A stretch of DNA of 64,000 nucleotides from contig NZ_CP017074.1 in NCBI RefSeq assembly GCF_001717465.1, positions 2,928,254 to 2,992,253 on the forward strand, in the 5' to 3' direction. Both the position numbers and the translations under genes were made by a program. The notes under the pieces are model-generated. The model saw only the letters and a list, made by a program, of their open reading frames with translations, had not been told where the DNA came from and ran no database searches. Within the stretch, counting starts at the first letter, position 1; each line of letters begins with the position of its first letter. Below are positions 51,222-61,898 of this stretch, piece by piece. Source of the DNA: Luteimonas sp. JM171. GTDB taxonomy: Bacteria > Pseudomonadota > Gammaproteobacteria > Xanthomonadales > Xanthomonadaceae.

Positions 51222-53573
51222 CTAGCCCTTGCTTCCACCGGCGTGCTCATCGAGCACCGGCTGCACCCGCTCGTCCCAGAATTTGCGCACCGCCTTGGTG
51301 AGCGCCTCGCGGCCGGCATCGTTGACGATCACCGCGTCGGCGATCTCCCGGTATTCGGCGTCCGAAGGCTGGGCGTCTATCCGCTCCCAGGCCTCCTCGC
51401 GGGTCATGCCGCGCACGTTGACCAGCCGCTCCACGCGTACCTCGGCAGGCGCCTCCACCACCAGCACCAGGTCCAGCCCGGCCCGCGGCTGGTCGGTCTC
51501 CGCCAGCATCGGCATGTCGGCCACCACCACCGCGTCCGGCCCCGCCTGCGCTGCGAGCCGCGAGAACTCGGCGCGCACGCGCGGGTGGATGATCTGGTTG
51601 AGCCGGGCCCGCGCGGTATCGTTGCCCGAAACCAGCCTGCCCAGCGCGGCACGGTCGACGTTCCCGCCGGGGGCGATCACCTCATCGCCGAACAGCTCCC
51701 TGATCTCCGCGACCGCGTCGGTGCCCGGACCGATCAGACGTGCGACCAGTTCGTCGGCGCTGATCACCACCGCCCCAAGCGCGCGCAGGTCCTCGGCCGC
51801 AAGCGTACGGCCGGAACCGATCCCCCCCGTCAGCCCGATGGTCAGCAGCGCCGCGCCGTCGCGGAGCTGCCGGCCCAGACGGGTGGCCGGCGGATGGGTG
51901 TCGTGCTCGGGCTCCGTGCCCGGCTCGTACTCGGGCCGGATCACGTACTCGGCCATGTCGTGCTCGTCCTCGCGGGCCCGGCGCCTGTACTCCTCCACCG
52001 GCAGCACCTGCTTCCATTGCCGGGTGCGCAGCGGCTTGAGCGTCCCCGCGTCCTCGCGCAGCGCGCGCAGCAGCAGCAGGCACAGACCCATCACCAGCAG
52101 CATCACCGGCGCACCGATGACGATGATGACTTCCTGCAGCGCGGCCAGCCCGTGTTCGCCCGAGGTCACCAGGATCACCGCGCACACCACCCCCACCGAC
52201 ATCGCCCACAGCACCCGCTGCCGCTTCGGCCCCACGTCCCCGTGCCCTGACGCGAGGTTGTCGAGCACCAGCGCGCCGGAGTCCAGCGATGTCACGAAGA
52301 AGATGGTGATCACCACCAGCGCCAGAACCGCGGTGAAGCCGTAGAACGGAAACGACTGCAGGAACTGGAACAGCGCCGCCTCCACATTGCCGTTGGTGAC
52401 GATGGTTTCGGTGAGGCTGCCGGCGGTCTCCGGCGCCCGGTCGATCCGGAACGCGCTGAAGCCCCAGGTGCCCATCCAGATGATGACGAAGGCCGTCGGC
52501 AGGCCGATCGATGCGGTGACGAACTCGCGGATCGAGCGGCCGCGCGAGATGCGGGCGATGAACAGCCCCACGAAGGGCGACCAGGTGACGGTCCACGCGT
52601 AGTAGAAGACGGTCCAGTCCCCCGACCACCGGCCGCCACCAAAGGAATCGTTGAAGAACGAGAGCGCCGGGAGGTGCGACATGTATGCGCCGGCCGACTC
52701 CACGATGCCGCGGATGGTATCCATGCTTGCGCCCCACATGAGCACGAACAGCATCAGGGCCACGGTGAGCACGATGTTGAGGTAGGACAGCCGCTTGACC
52801 CCCTGGTCCAGGCCGGCCAGCGCCGACGCCAGCGCGAGCGCCGTGATCACCGCGATGATCCCCGCCTGCAGCACGCCGTTCATGGGAACGCCCATGACGT
52901 AGTTCATGCCGGCGTTAATCTGCATCGCGCCAAGGCCCACCGACACCGCCAGCCCGAACACCGTGGCCACCACGCAGGTGATGTCCACCGCCCTGCCCCA
53001 GGGGCCGTGGATGCCCTCGCCGATCAGCGGCTGCAACGCCGACGACACCCGCGGCGGCAGCCGGCGCTTGTAGGTGAAGTAGCCGAAGCACATGCCCGGG
53101 ATCACCAGCAGGGCCCACATGTGGATGCCGAAGTGGAAGTTGGCGATCGCCAGCGCCTGCATCGCCGCCATGTCGGTGGCGGGCTCGGTACCGTAGAGCG
53201 GCGGATTGGCGTAATGGTTCATGGGCTCGGCCACGCCCCAGAACATCAGCACGGCGCCCACCCCGGCGGCGAACAGCATGCCGAACCAGGCCACCCCGGA
53301 AAACTCAGGCTTGGCATCGTCCGGCCCGAGCTTCGCCCGGCCGTAGCGGCTGGCCGCCAGCCCGAACGCGAACAGGACCAGCGCGGTCGTCCCCAGGGTG
53401 TACATCCAGCCCAGCTCGTAGCGCAGCCAGCTGGCCACCACGCCGAACGCGCTCTGGACGGGGCCGGGGAACAGGGACATCGCGGCTGAGAACGCGGCGA
53501 TGATCAGCAGTGAAATGAAGAATGTCGCAGGGCCGGTGCGAAGGCCGAGGAAATCGTGCAGCCGGGTCAGCAT
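51222..53573 (-). CDS. BCCT-family transporter fused to a CoaE-like domain
   Basis: 783 residues in one uninterrupted frame. Residues 1 to about 530 are a betaine/choline/carnitine transporter with about 12 membrane helices: [37 protein letters not shown] and [18 protein letters not shown] are family signatures. A charged cytoplasmic linker (about 530-580) leads to a full-length dephospho-CoA kinase-like domain (about 580-775): [52 protein letters not shown] and [17 protein letters not shown]. The Walker A Lys is Arg589 and the usual DAD is SAD, so kinase activity is doubtful. The domain's end (KFWDERVQP) recalls actinobacterial CoaE. No start codon lies near the domain junction, so this is a real fusion. 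Substrate not determinable. Confidence 0.9.
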   Translation of the reverse strand: MLTRLHDFLGLRTGPATFFISLLIIAAFSAAMSLFPGPVQSAFGVVASWLRYELGWMYTLGTTALVLFAFGLAASRYGRAKLGPDDAKPEFSGVAWFGMLFAAGVGAVLMFWGVAEPMNHYANPPLYGTEPATDMAAMQALAIANFHFGIHMWALLVIPGMCFGYFTYKRRLPPRVSSALQPLIGEGIHGPWGRAVDITCVVATVFGLAVSVGLGAMQINAGMNYVMGVPMNGVLQAGIIAVITALALASALAGLDQGVKRLSYLNIVLTVALMLFVLMWGASMDTIRGIVESAGAYMSHLPALSFFNDSFGGGRWSGDWTVFYYAWTVTWSPFVGLFIARISRGRSIREFVTASIGLPTAFVIIWMGTWGFSAFRIDRAPETAGSLTETIVTNGNVEAALFQFLQSFPFYGFTAVLALVVITIFFVTSLDSGALVLDNLASGHGDVGPKRQRVLWAMSVGVVCAVILVTSGEHGLAALQEVIIVIGAPVMLLVMGLCLLLLRALREDAGTLKPLRTRQWKQVLPVEEYRRRAREDEHDMAEYVIRPEYEPGTEPEHDTHPPATRLGRQLRDGAALLTIGLTGGIGSGRTLAAEDLRALGAVVISADELVARLIGPGTDAVAEIRELFGDEVIAPGGNVDRAALGRLVSGNDTARARLNQIIHPRVRAEFSRLAAQAGPDAVVVADMPMLAETDQPRAGLDLVLVVEAPAEVRVERLVNVRGMTREEAWERIDAQPSDAEYREIADAVIVNDAGREALTKAVRKFWDERVQPVLDEHAGGSKG

Positions 53574-53752
53574 GGGCCGTCCGTTGGTCAAGATCCCGGC
53601 ACATGGTGCCACGCACGCGTGATGGCGCCGTACCCGGCGGGCCGCAGGCGATCCGGCTCGGGAAGGGGGGAACGCCCCCACACACGCTCCGGTACGGTGC
53701 CCCGGCGGCCGGTCCGATAGACTGTCGGGATTGTTTCCGGCCTTCGTACCCG

Positions 53753-54712
53753 ATGAATCCGAATTACCTCGATTTCGAACAGCCCATCGCCGATCTTGAG
53801 GCGAAGATCCACGACCTGCGCCAGGCCAGCACCGGCCCCGGGGTCAACATCGACGCCGAGCTGCGCACCCTGCAGGACAAGCTGCGCCGGCGCACCGCGC
53901 AGATCTTCCGCGACCTCACCCCCTGGCAGGTGGCCAAGCTGGCGCGCCATCCCGCACGCCCGTACACCAGCGACTACATCCGGGTGATGTGCGACGAGTT
54001 CGAAGAGCTGGCGGGCGACCGCGCGTTTGCCGACGACCCGGCGATCATCGGCGGCCTGGGGCGCATCAACGGCCGCAGCGTGATGATCATCGGCCATGAG
54101 AAGGGCCGCGACACCCGCTCCAAGGTGCGCCGCAACTTCGGCATGCCGCGCCCGGAGGGCTACCGCAAGGCGCTGCGGCTGATGAAGATGGCCGAGCGCT
54201 TCGGCCTGCCGCTGCTGACCTTCATCGATACCCCGGGCGCGTACCCCGGCATTGGCGCCGAGGAGCGCGGCCAGTCGGAGGCCATCGCGCGCAACCTGAT
54301 GGAGATGGCCGAGCTGAAGATCCCGGTGCTGTGCACCGTGATCGGCGAGGGAGGCTCGGGTGGCGCGCTGGCGATCGGCGTGGGCGACCGGACCCTGATG
54401 CTTGAATACAGCACGTATTCGGTGATTTCGCCCGAAGGCTGCGCCTCGATCCTGTGGAAGGATGCGGACAAGAAGCGCGATGCCGCCGAACAGCTGGGGC
54501 TGACCGCCAAGCGTCTGGTCGAGCTGGGCCTGGTGGACAAGCTGGTGCGCGAGCCGATCGGCGGCGCCCACCGCAACCCCACCCAGACCGCCATCCGCCT
54601 GAAGGCTGTGCTGCTCAACCAGCTTGATGCGCTTGAAGACCTGCCGGTGGTTGACCTGGTGGAGCGCCGCTACCAGCGCTTGCGCGGATACGGCGCCTAC
54701 GAAAACGGCTGA
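53753..54712 (+). CDS. accA: Acetyl-CoA carboxylase carboxyltransferase subunit alpha
   Basis: 319-residue alpha subunit that, with AccD, transfers carboxyl from biotin to acetyl-Co[20 protein letters not shown] is the typical N-terminus, and [75 protein letters not shown] and [13 protein letters not shown] follow. ATG 53753 is chosen by this similarity. Head of an accA-tilS pair. Confidence 0.98.
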   Translation: MNPNYLDFEQPIADLEAKIHDLRQASTGPGVNIDAELRTLQDKLRRRTAQIFRDLTPWQVAKLARHPARPYTSDYIRVMCDEFEELAGDRAFADDPAIIGGLGRINGRSVMIIGHEKGRDTRSKVRRNFGMPRPEGYRKALRLMKMAERFGLPLLTFIDTPGAYPGIGAEERGQSEAIARNLMEMAELKIPVLCTVIGEGGSGGALAIGVGDRTLMLEYSTYSVISPEGCASILWKDADKKRDAAEQLGLTAKRLVELGLVDKLVREPIGGAHRNPTQTAIRLKAVLLNQLDALEDLPVVDLVERRYQRLRGYGAYENG

Positions 54713-54731
54713 TGCGCCGGCTGTCCGGCCC

Positions 54732-56045
54732 ATGATCCGGTCCCCCGCCCTGCCGCCGATGCCGCTTCCGGGCCCGGTGCTGGCGGGTTTCAGCGGCGGG
54801 CTGGACTCCACCGTACTGCTGCACCTGCTGGCGGCCGACCCGGGCATCCGGCAGCGGGGGCTGCGCGCCATCCACGTCCACCACGGGTTGGCGCCCCAGG
54901 CGGATGCCTGGGCCGCGCACTGCCACCAGGTGTGTGCAAACCTCGGCGTGCCGCTGCAGGTTGCGCGCGTGGATGTGCCCCGCGACACCGGGCTGGGCTT
55001 GGAGGGCGCGGCCCGCCAGGCGCGTTACGCGGCGTTCGCAAACGTCCTGGCCGAAGGCGAGATCCTCGCCCTGGCCCATCATCGCGATGACCAGGCCGAA
55101 ACCTTCCTCCTTCGGGCGCTGCGCGGCTCGGGGGTGGAAGGCCTGCGGGCGATGCCCGCATGGCGCCGGCTGGGACGCGGCTGGCTGTGGCGTCCGCTGC
55201 TGGAGGCGCCCCGCGAACGCCTCGCGACCTATGCCCGCGAAGCGGGCCTGGAATGGGTGGAAGATCCTGCCAACGATGCTGGCACCCACGAGCGCAACTT
55301 CCTGCGCCAGCAGGTGATGCCACTGCTGCGCGAGCGCTGGCCCCAAGCCGATGCGATGTTCGCCCGCAGCGCCACGCTGGCCGGCGAGGCGACCCGGCTG
55401 CTCGCCACCGGAGACGCGGACGCACTGGCCGATTCGACAACCGCCCGGCCCGGCCTGATCCGGATCGAACGGCTCATGCGCCACCCCGTCGAGCGCCGGG
55501 CCCGGGTCCTGCGGCTGTGGATCGAGCGGCTGGGGCTGCCTCCCCTGCCGGGGGAAGGCGTGGCACAGATCGAGGCCATGCTGGCGGGACCTGATCGCGA
55601 CACCATCCCGGAATTCGCGTGGTCAGGCGCACTCGTGCGGCGCTGGCGCGGGCAGCTGTATGCGTCGCGCGTCCGCCCCCCGCTTCCGCGGGATTTCCAC
55701 GCGTCCTGGGATGGCCGCGCGCCGCTGCGGCTCCCGACCGGCGCCGTGCTCGAACTGCACCCTGCCCCGGTGGAGGCGCCGCTGGGCCCACCCTGGCCAG
55801 TCTGCGCGCGTGCGCGCCAGGGCGGCGAGCGTATCACCCTCGCCGGCCGCGGCCATTCGCACGCGCTCAAGAACATCCTGCAGGAGCGCGGCGTCCCGCC
55901 CTGGTTGCGCGCGGGGCTCCCGATCCTGTGTGAGGAGGATGGAACCATCCTGGCGGCCGGGGACCTGGTCCTTTCGCACGTGTTTGAACGGCAGCTGGCA
56001 GGAGCAGGCCTGCGGCTGCGCTGGCGCTGTCCGGACGGCGGCTGA
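54732..56045 (+). CDS. tilS: tRNA(Ile)-lysidine synthase
   Basis: 437-residue N-type ATP pyrophosphatase that converts C34 of tRNA-Ile(CAU) to lysidine. PP-loop LAGFSGGLDSTVLLHLL at about residues 18-34, then HVHHGLAPQADAWAAHC, EGAARQARYAAF, LALAHHRDDQAETFLLR (HxxDDxxET) and DPANDAGTHERNFLR, followed by the TilS C-terminal domains. The ATG lies 19 bases after the accA stop, the usual accA-tilS order. Confidence 0.96.
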   Translation: MIRSPALPPMPLPGPVLAGFSGGLDSTVLLHLLAADPGIRQRGLRAIHVHHGLAPQADAWAAHCHQVCANLGVPLQVARVDVPRDTGLGLEGAARQARYAAFANVLAEGEILALAHHRDDQAETFLLRALRGSGVEGLRAMPAWRRLGRGWLWRPLLEAPRERLATYAREAGLEWVEDPANDAGTHERNFLRQQVMPLLRERWPQADAMFARSATLAGEATRLLATGDADALADSTTARPGLIRIERLMRHPVERRARVLRLWIERLGLPPLPGEGVAQIEAMLAGPDRDTIPEFAWSGALVRRWRGQLYASRVRPPLPRDFHASWDGRAPLRLPTGAVLELHPAPVEAPLGPPWPVCARARQGGERITLAGRGHSHALKNILQERGVPPWLRAGLPILCEEDGTILAAGDLVLSHVFERQLAGAGLRLRWRCPDGG

Positions 56046-56182
56046 TTTGCGTATGTATCCGGTAAGGGGCGAAGAAACGCCCCGGTGATCCGGCACCTTG
56101 CCGGCCAGCCAACCCACCGCGCGGCAGTCCCTGCGCGCATGGCCAGGAACGGCCGATACCGCTGCTCCCAACGGCCGCCCGA

Positions 56183-57088
56183 ATGAATATCCGGTACCCG
56201 CAATCGCCAGGATCCATACAATCGTTTGACCCACACTCTGCTAACGTAACCCCACCCTCCGAAGGACCCGGGTCGCCAGTGGTTGACGCAGACGCACAAG
56301 ACTTCGCGGACGACGTTCGCGCCACCACTCCCCACGCTGCAGAATCCATGCAGGACGCACCCGCCACCGACCGCGGCATCCGCCTGGTCGAATTCGGGCA
56401 CCTGACCCACGTGGGCCTGCGGCGCGACCTCAACGAGGACACCTATTACGGCGACAGCGAACTGGGCCTGTGGCTGGTGGCCGATGGCATGGGCGGCCAT
56501 GAGTACGGCGAGGTCGCCAGCGCCCTGGCCCGGGAGACCATCGTGCGCGAGACCCGCCAGGGCACGCCGCTGGCCCAGGCCATCCGCATCGCCGATGAGG
56601 AAATCATCCGTGCCTCCCGCCAGCGCCACGACACCCTGCCCATGGGGACGACGGTGGTGGCGGCGCGCATCGGCAACGACCGTTTCGAGGTCGCCTGGGT
56701 GGGCGACAGCCGGGTGTACCTGTGGCACGACAACCGGCTGACCCAGCTGTCGCAGGACCACAGCTACGTGCAGGAGCTGATCAGCCAGGGCACGATCAGC
56801 GTGGACCAGGCCCGCAACCATCCCCACCGCAACGTGGTCACCCAGGCGCTGGGCATCACCGATCCCAAGGCGCTGAACGTGGAAACGATGACCGGCGAAC
56901 TGCTGCCGGGGATGCAACTGCTGTTGTGCAGCGACGGCCTGACCGAGGAAGTCGACGACGCCAGCATCGCCCGCGTGTTATCGCACACCGAGTGCAGCGC
57001 GCAGGAGTGCGTGGACGGGCTGGTGGCAGCGGCCCTGGACAACGGCGGCTCGGACAACGTGACCGTTGTGCTGGTGCGCCGGGCCTGA
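56183..57088 (+). CDS. PP2C-type Ser/Thr protein phosphatase
   Basis: Up to 301 residues. The metal-dependent phosphatase core starts at about residue 68: FGHLTHVGLRRDLNEDTYY, LWLVADGMGGHEYGEVAS (metal-binding DGMGGH), MGTTVVAARI, WVGDSRVYLW, LLCSDGLTEEV and GGSDNVTVVLV, all Stp1/PrpC-type motifs. No kinase gene is adjacent. The first 55 residues have poor codon bias and no family similarity, so translation may really start at ATG 56348; neither start has a strong ribosome site. Confidence 0.92.
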   Translation: MNIRYPQSPGSIQSFDPHSANVTPPSEGPGSPVVDADAQDFADDVRATTPHAAESMQDAPATDRGIRLVEFGHLTHVGLRRDLNEDTYYGDSELGLWLVADGMGGHEYGEVASALARETIVRETRQGTPLAQAIRIADEEIIRASRQRHDTLPMGTTVVAARIGNDRFEVAWVGDSRVYLWHDNRLTQLSQDHSYVQELISQGTISVDQARNHPHRNVVTQALGITDPKALNVETMTGELLPGMQLLLCSDGLTEEVDDASIARVLSHTECSAQECVDGLVAAALDNGGSDNVTVVLVRRA

Positions 57089-57106
57089 GCTGCGGGCCCG
57101 TCGGGC

Positions 57107-57841
57107 TCAGGCCGGCTCGGCCTCGGGCTGCGGCTCCCTGGCTTCTTCCGCCAGCTCCCAGAGGTTGCGCCCGGCACGGGCACTGATGGCCTCGACGCGG
57201 GCGGCATGCAGCGCCAGATCTTCCGGCGAGGGGACCACCCGCGGCCGCGGCCCGGCCGGTGGCGCGGACGAGATGATCGCCGTGGCGGCGGCGGGCTCCG
57301 GCGCGCCGAAGCCGATCTCGCCCTGCCCGGCGGTCAGTGCCAGGTAGACCTCGGCCAGCAGCTGGGCGTCGAGCAGCGCGCCGTGGAGCTGGCGATGGGC
57401 GTTGTCCACCCCCAGCCTGCGGCACAGCGCATCAAGCGAATTGCGCTGGCCGGGATAGCGCTGGCGGGCCAGTTCAAGCGAGTCCAGCACCGTGGTGCAG
57501 TCGGCCATGCAGCCGCGTTCCGGGCCCAGCCGCGCGAGCTCGGCATCCAGGAAGCCGATGTCGAACGCCGCGTTGTGGATCACCAGCTCGGCGCCGTCCA
57601 CGAAGGCCAGGAATTCGTCGGCCACCTCCTCGAACAGTGGCTTGTCAGCCAGGAATTCCAGCGTCAGCCCCGTCACTTCCTGGGCCCCCGGCTCGAACTC
57701 GCGCTGCGGGTTGATGTACTGGTGCCAGGTGCGGCCGGTGGGGCGGCGCTCCACCAGCTCCACGCAGCCGATTTCAACCACCCGGTTGCCCTTCTTCCAC
57801 TCCAGCCCGGTGGTCTCGGTATCGAGGACGATCTGTCGCAT
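57107..57841 (-). CDS. dnaQ: DNA polymerase III epsilon subunit (3'-5' exonuclease)
   Basis: 244-residue proofreading exonuclease. Exo I VLDTETTGLEW (catalytic Asp/Glu), Exo II IHNAAFDIGFLDAEL and Exo III HRQLHGALLDAQLLAEVY are complete. The C-terminal 70 residues form the flexible tail that binds the polymerase. It follows rnhA on the same strand, four bases after the rnhA stop, the reverse of the E. coli divergent pair. Confidence 0.97.
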   Translation of the reverse strand: MRQIVLDTETTGLEWKKGNRVVEIGCVELVERRPTGRTWHQYINPQREFEPGAQEVTGLTLEFLADKPLFEEVADEFLAFVDGAELVIHNAAFDIGFLDAELARLGPERGCMADCTTVLDSLELARQRYPGQRNSLDALCRRLGVDNAHRQLHGALLDAQLLAEVYLALTAGQGEIGFGAPEPAAATAIISSAPPAGPRPRVVPSPEDLALHAARVEAISARAGRNLWELAEEAREPQPEAEPA

Positions 57842-57845
57842 GCCG

Positions 57846-58313
57846 CTAGCCTATCGCATCGGCCGCGGCGGCCTTGATGCGCTCGGCCTCGGTGCGGGCC
57901 AGCGTATCGACCCGCTCGTTGTCAGGATCGCCGGCGTGGCCCTTGACCCAGCGCCAGTCCACCTCGTGGCGCTGCGCGGCGGCGTGCAGGCGCTGCCACA
58001 GGTCCTTGTTCTTGACCGGGGCGCCGGCCGCGGTGCGCCAGTTGCGGCGCAGCCAGTTGGGCATCCATTCGGTGATGCCCTTGCGCACGTACTGTGAATC
58101 GGTGTGCAGGACGACCTCGCAGGATTCGGTCAGGGCTTCAAGCGCGCGGATCGCGGCCATCAGCTCCATGCGGTTGTTGGTGGTGGGCGACTCGCCGCCC
58201 ACCAGCTCACGCTCGCGCACGCCGTAACGCAGCAGCGCCGCCCAGCCGCCCGGGCCAGGGTTGCCCAGGCAGGCGCCATCGGTGTGGATGTGGACTTGCT
58301 TGAGGGCGCTCAT
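57846..58313 (-). CDS. rnhA: Ribonuclease HI
   Basis: 155-residue RNase H with the four carboxylates in [16 protein letters not shown] (Asp), [14 protein letters not shown] (Glu), [12 protein letters not shown] (Asp) and [16 protein letters not shown] (His and Asp). ATG 58313 overlaps the stop of the yafS-like gene by four bases. Confidence 0.98.
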   Translation of the reverse strand: MSALKQVHIHTDGACLGNPGPGGWAALLRYGVRERELVGGESPTTNNRMELMAAIRALEALTESCEVVLHTDSQYVRKGITEWMPNWLRRNWRTAAGAPVKNKDLWQRLHAAAQRHEVDWRWVKGHAGDPDNERVDTLARTEAERIKAAAADAIG

Positions 58314-58966
58314 CCGGTGCTCAACCCATGCTGCAGGCGGATCCGGTGCGCGCTCGCCGCCGCGGGAGTGAGCGGCGCCACCCGCTTGTGGGCCGCCACC
58401 ACATAGGCAGCCGCCAGGCCGGGACCGCTGCGCGTTTCCTCCCGGGCCTGGACCTTCCAGACCGGCCCCACGCCCTGGGACACCGGATCCGGCTCCAGCC
58501 CGGCCCGGCGCAGGCGCCGGCGCCAGGTCAGCGGCTCGCCGGCCGACAGCCCCGCGCCCTGCCAGCGCAACCGGTAGGGAGAGAGCGGATTGAGCACCAG
58601 CAGGTGCAGCTTGCCGCCATCGACCAGGACGCGCGCGCACTCATCAAGCAGTTCCTCCACCGGACCCGCAACTGACGGCGCATGCTGCAGCACCACCGTG
58701 GACAGCGACTCAGTCGCGAAGGGGAGTGGCAAGCCGCAGCGCACCGCGCCCTCCCAGGCACCTTCGCCTGCCACCAGGCAAGCGCCCCGGCCGCAGTCGC
58801 CGGCATCCACCGGGCACGGCGCGAACCACGCCCAGGGCGGCGCCGGCCGATCGCGCAGGGCACGCCGGATCAGCGGGATTTCACTGTGGACCAGGGCCTG
58901 GCCCGCTTCGGAAGCGAACCACTGCTGGCCGGGTGCGGGTTGACCGTTCGGGGAGGGCGCGGGCAT
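58310..58966 (-). CDS. YafS-like SAM-dependent methyltransferase
   Basis: 218 residues resembling E. coli YafS, which is also placed between gloB and rnhA. Visible are a poor SAM-binding N-terminal part, [20 protein letters not shown] (post-motif of class I methyltransferases), [19 protein letters not shown] and a C-terminal end with [14 protein letters not shown]. Substrate unknown. The canonical GxGxG is degenerate. It is translationally coupled to rnhA and divergent from gloB, with 36 bases between starts. Confidence 0.85.
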   Translation of the reverse strand: MPAPSPNGQPAPGQQWFASEAGQALVHSEIPLIRRALRDRPAPPWAWFAPCPVDAGDCGRGACLVAGEGAWEGAVRCGLPLPFATESLSTVVLQHAPSVAGPVEELLDECARVLVDGGKLHLLVLNPLSPYRLRWQGAGLSAGEPLTWRRRLRRAGLEPDPVSQGVGPVWKVQAREETRSGPGLAAAYVVAAHKRVAPLTPAAASAHRIRLQHGLSTG

Positions 58967-59002
58967 GGTCCCATTCTACTGGGAGTCCGGGAGAGCCGGC
59001 CG

Positions 59003-59767
59003 ATGCAGCCCACGCCACTGGCGGCGCTGTCCGACAACTACATCTGGACCCTGCCTGGCGCCGATGGGCAGCTCCTGGTGGTGGACCCGGGCGAGGCCGC
59101 GCCGGTGTTCGACGCCACGGGTGATCGCGCGCCCGCCGCGATCCTGCTCACCCACCATCACGGCGACCACATCGGCGGGGTCCCGGCGCTGCTGGAGCGC
59201 TGGCCGGGCGTGCCCGTGTTCGCGCCCGAGGACGAGCGGATCCCAATCGCGATCCATCGGGTGCGCGGCGGACAGACACTGGACACAGGCGACTGGCGAT
59301 TCGACGTGATCGATGTGCCCGGCCACACGCGCTCCCACATCGCCTACCACGGTCATGGCGCGCTCTTCAGCGGGGACACGCTGTTCAGCCTGGGTTGCGG
59401 AAGATTGTTCGAGGGTACGCCGTCGCAGATGCTTGGGTCGCTGGACCGGCTCGCCCGGTTGCCTCCCGGGACCCTGGTGTGCTGCGGCCACGAATACACG
59501 CGCAGCAATGCCGCCTTTGCCCTGGCGGTCGAGCCCGGGAACCGGGCGCTGCGCGAACGCAGCGAGGAGGTTGAACGCATGCGCGCGCAGGACCGGCCGA
59601 CCGTGCCGACCACGCTGGCCAGCGAACTGGCCTGCAATCCCTTCCTGAGGGTGGATGCCGCCGAGGTCCGGGAATCCCTGGCGGCGCGGATGGGTGCTGC
59701 CCGGGCGGCGGATCGCGTGGCGAGGTTTGCCGAACTGCGCGCGTGGAAGGACGGGTTCCCGGCATGA
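59003..59767 (+). CDS. gloB: Hydroxyacylglutathione hydrolase (glyoxalase II)
   Basis: 254-residue metallo-beta-lactamase-fold enzyme that splits S-lactoylglutathione in methylglyoxal detoxification. Metal motif THHHGDHIGG near residue 51, then VPGHTRSHIAYH, LFSGDTLFSLGCGRLFEGTP and CGHEYTRSNAAFA, ending in the C-terminal glutathione-binding domain. Its TGA overlaps the mltD ATG by four bases. Confidence 0.97.
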   Translation: MQPTPLAALSDNYIWTLPGADGQLLVVDPGEAAPVFDATGDRAPAAILLTHHHGDHIGGVPALLERWPGVPVFAPEDERIPIAIHRVRGGQTLDTGDWRFDVIDVPGHTRSHIAYHGHGALFSGDTLFSLGCGRLFEGTPSQMLGSLDRLARLPPGTLVCCGHEYTRSNAAFALAVEPGNRALRERSEEVERMRAQDRPTVPTTLASELACNPFLRVDAAEVRESLAARMGAARAADRVARFAELRAWKDGFPA

Positions 59768-61008
59768 CCACGCAGCGCAAGCGGGGCGTCCGCGCCATGG
59801 CGGCCGCGGCCCTGGTGACCCTGGCGTCTGCCCTGCCGGCCTCAGCCGCCGCCCCCATGCTGGCGGTGCAATTGCCCGCCATCGCCGAGGGCGCGGTGCG
59901 CACCACCGAGGCGCTCCAGCCGGTCACCCGCAGCGGCCGCGAGATCTACACCAGCTTCCGCCGCGGCCTGTCCGATGGGCAGTGCCCGGCGGATACGAGC
60001 GACCGCTGGCGAAAGCACTTTGCCCACGTGCCGGGCGACCTGGCCAGCCGGCCCGAGAGGCTCCTGCCGCTGTTCGGCTACGTGGTCGATTCCCTGCGCG
60101 AGTACCACCTGCCGTCCGAGTATGCGCTGATCCCGTTCGTCGAAAGCGGCTACCGGCCCGGTGCGCGCAGCCCTTCCGGTCCGGCGGGGCTGTGGCAGTT
60201 CATCGCCGTGACCGCCCGCAACCACGAGATCACGATCCGCCCCGGATATGACGGGCGCCTGTCCCCGGTGGAATCGACCTCCGCGGCCGTTCGCTACCTG
60301 CGCACGCTGCACGGGATGTTCGCCGGCGACTGGCGGCTGGCGGTGATGGGCTACAACGCCGGGGAGTACCGCATCTTCGGCGCGCTGCGCAAGGCGGGCC
60401 AGCGTGCAATGGACGCCGAACCCGACCAGCTGGCGGTCCCGGGGATCACCCGCGCCTACGTGCGCAAGCTGCAGGCGCTGGCCTGCCTGCTGGTGGAGGC
60501 CGGCGAGGATCCGGAGTGGCTTGAGGCCATCGACCAGCCGGTGCCGGTGCTCACGAGCACCACGCTGCCCTCCCACGCCAGGCGGATCGACCGCTGGGCG
60601 GCCCGCAACGGCCACGATCCGGCGCTGGTACGGCATTTCAACCCGGCGTTTGCCGAAGGCCGCGTGGACCGCGCGGACCGCGGCGTGGAAATCATGGTGC
60701 CCGCGAGGCCCCGGGACGCCCTGGTGGCGTTCCAGCAGGCCCCGGCGGCGTCCGGCCTGGCGGACGGTGAGCGGCCGGTATTCCTTGCCGACGCCACCGG
60801 GCTGCTGGCCGATGAGCCCGCAGGCGGGCCGACGCGCACCCACACCGTGGCCCGCGGCGAGTCGGCCTGGAGCATCGCGCGACACTACGGCGTGGACATG
60901 GCCGGCCTGCTGCGGCGCAACGGGCTGGAGCGGGACGCCGTGTTGCACCCCGGCATGGAGCTGCGCATCGACCCCGGCCCCGGCGATGCGCCGGCCGTGG
61001 CAAACTAG
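59764..61008 (+). CDS. mltD: Membrane-bound lytic murein transglycosylase D
   Basis: 414-residue peptidoglycan-cleaving enzyme. Signal peptide about 1-32 ([20 protein letters not shown]), then a family 1D SLT domain: [20 protein letters not shown] with catalytic Glu127, [15 protein letters not shown] and [15 protein letters not shown]. One LysM domain at the end ([20 protein letters not shown]) binds peptidoglycan; E. coli MltD has two. No lipobox Cys is seen, so it may be periplasmic rather than lipid-anchored. ATGA overlap with gloB. Confidence 0.95.
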   Translation: MTTQRKRGVRAMAAAALVTLASALPASAAAPMLAVQLPAIAEGAVRTTEALQPVTRSGREIYTSFRRGLSDGQCPADTSDRWRKHFAHVPGDLASRPERLLPLFGYVVDSLREYHLPSEYALIPFVESGYRPGARSPSGPAGLWQFIAVTARNHEITIRPGYDGRLSPVESTSAAVRYLRTLHGMFAGDWRLAVMGYNAGEYRIFGALRKAGQRAMDAEPDQLAVPGITRAYVRKLQALACLLVEAGEDPEWLEAIDQPVPVLTSTTLPSHARRIDRWAARNGHDPALVRHFNPAFAEGRVDRADRGVEIMVPARPRDALVAFQQAPAASGLADGERPVFLADATGLLADEPAGGPTRTHTVARGESAWSIARHYGVDMAGLLRRNGLERDAVLHPGMELRIDPGPGDAPAVAN

Positions 61009-61037
61009 GTCGTTGCTCAACCGCGAGACAGACACAC

Positions 61038-61835
61038 ATGGGTTTCCTGCAAGGCAAGCGCGCCCTGATCACGGGCATCGCCAGTCAGCGCTCGATCGCC
61101 AACGGCATTGCCGAGGCGATGCACCGGGAAGGTGCGGAACTGGCTTTCACGTACCAGAATGAAAAGCTGCGCTCGCGCGTGGAGGACGTCGCCTCGCGCC
61201 TTGGAGGCGGGCCCTCCTTCGCGCTGGACGTGACCGACGACGCGCAGATCGAGGCGCTGTTCAACGACCTGGGCAAGCACTGGAGCGACGGCTTCGACAT
61301 CCTCGTCCACGCCATCGCCTTCGCGCCGCGTGAGGCAATTGCAGGCCAGTTCCTGGACGGGCTCTCGCGCGAGGCCTTCGCCACCGCGCAGGATATTTCC
61401 GCCTATTCGCTGGCAGCGCTGGCCAAGGGCGCGCGGCCGCTGATGCAGGGCCGCAACGGCTCCATCCTCACCCTCACCTACCTGGGCGCAGTGCGTACGC
61501 TGCCCAGCTACAACGTGATGGGCGTGGCCAAGGCGAGCCTGGAGGCAACCATGCGCTACCTGGCCTACAACCTCGGCCCGGAAGGCATCCGGGTGAACGC
61601 CATCTCCGCCGGGCCGATCAAGACCCTGGCGGCATCGGGCATCGGCGGCTTCCGCAAGATCCTGGGGCACGTGGAAGCCGAGGCGCCGCTGCGGCGCACG
61701 GTGAGCATCGAGGATGTCGGCAACGTGGCCGCATTCCTGTCGTCGGACCTCGCGGCGGGCATCACCGGCGAGGTGACCTACGTGGACGGCGGCTACAACA
61801 TCGTCAGCATGACGGGCATCGAAAGCCCGCAGTAA
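61038..61835 (+). CDS. fabI: Enoyl-ACP reductase FabI
   Basis: 265-residue short-chain-dehydrogenase-type reductase of the last step of fatty acid elongation, the triclosan target. [20 protein letters not shown] (NADH-binding), [13 protein letters not shown], and the catalytic [12 protein letters not shown] (Tyr-x6-Lys) with [20 protein letters not shown]. Full length. Convergent with ppiD, with a shared hairpin between them. Confidence 0.97.
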   Translation: MGFLQGKRALITGIASQRSIANGIAEAMHREGAELAFTYQNEKLRSRVEDVASRLGGGPSFALDVTDDAQIEALFNDLGKHWSDGFDILVHAIAFAPREAIAGQFLDGLSREAFATAQDISAYSLAALAKGARPLMQGRNGSILTLTYLGAVRTLPSYNVMGVAKASLEATMRYLAYNLGPEGIRVNAISAGPIKTLAASGIGGFRKILGHVEAEAPLRRTVSIEDVGNVAAFLSSDLAAGITGEVTYVDGGYNIVSMTGIESPQ

Positions 61836-61845
61836 ACACTCAGAC

Positions 61846-61873
61846 TGCGGCGCGCCCCTTGAGGCGCGCCGCA
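61846..61873. terminator. Hairpin between convergent fabI and ppiD
   Basis: TGCGGCGCGCC, loop CCTTGA, GGCGCGCCGCA: perfect 11-bp stem 10 bases after the fabI stop and 25 bases beyond the ppiD stop. No T-run on either strand, so it is a probable but weak bidirectional end. Confidence 0.6.
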
Positions 61874-61898
61874 AACAGCACCGGCACGCGCAGCCCCG

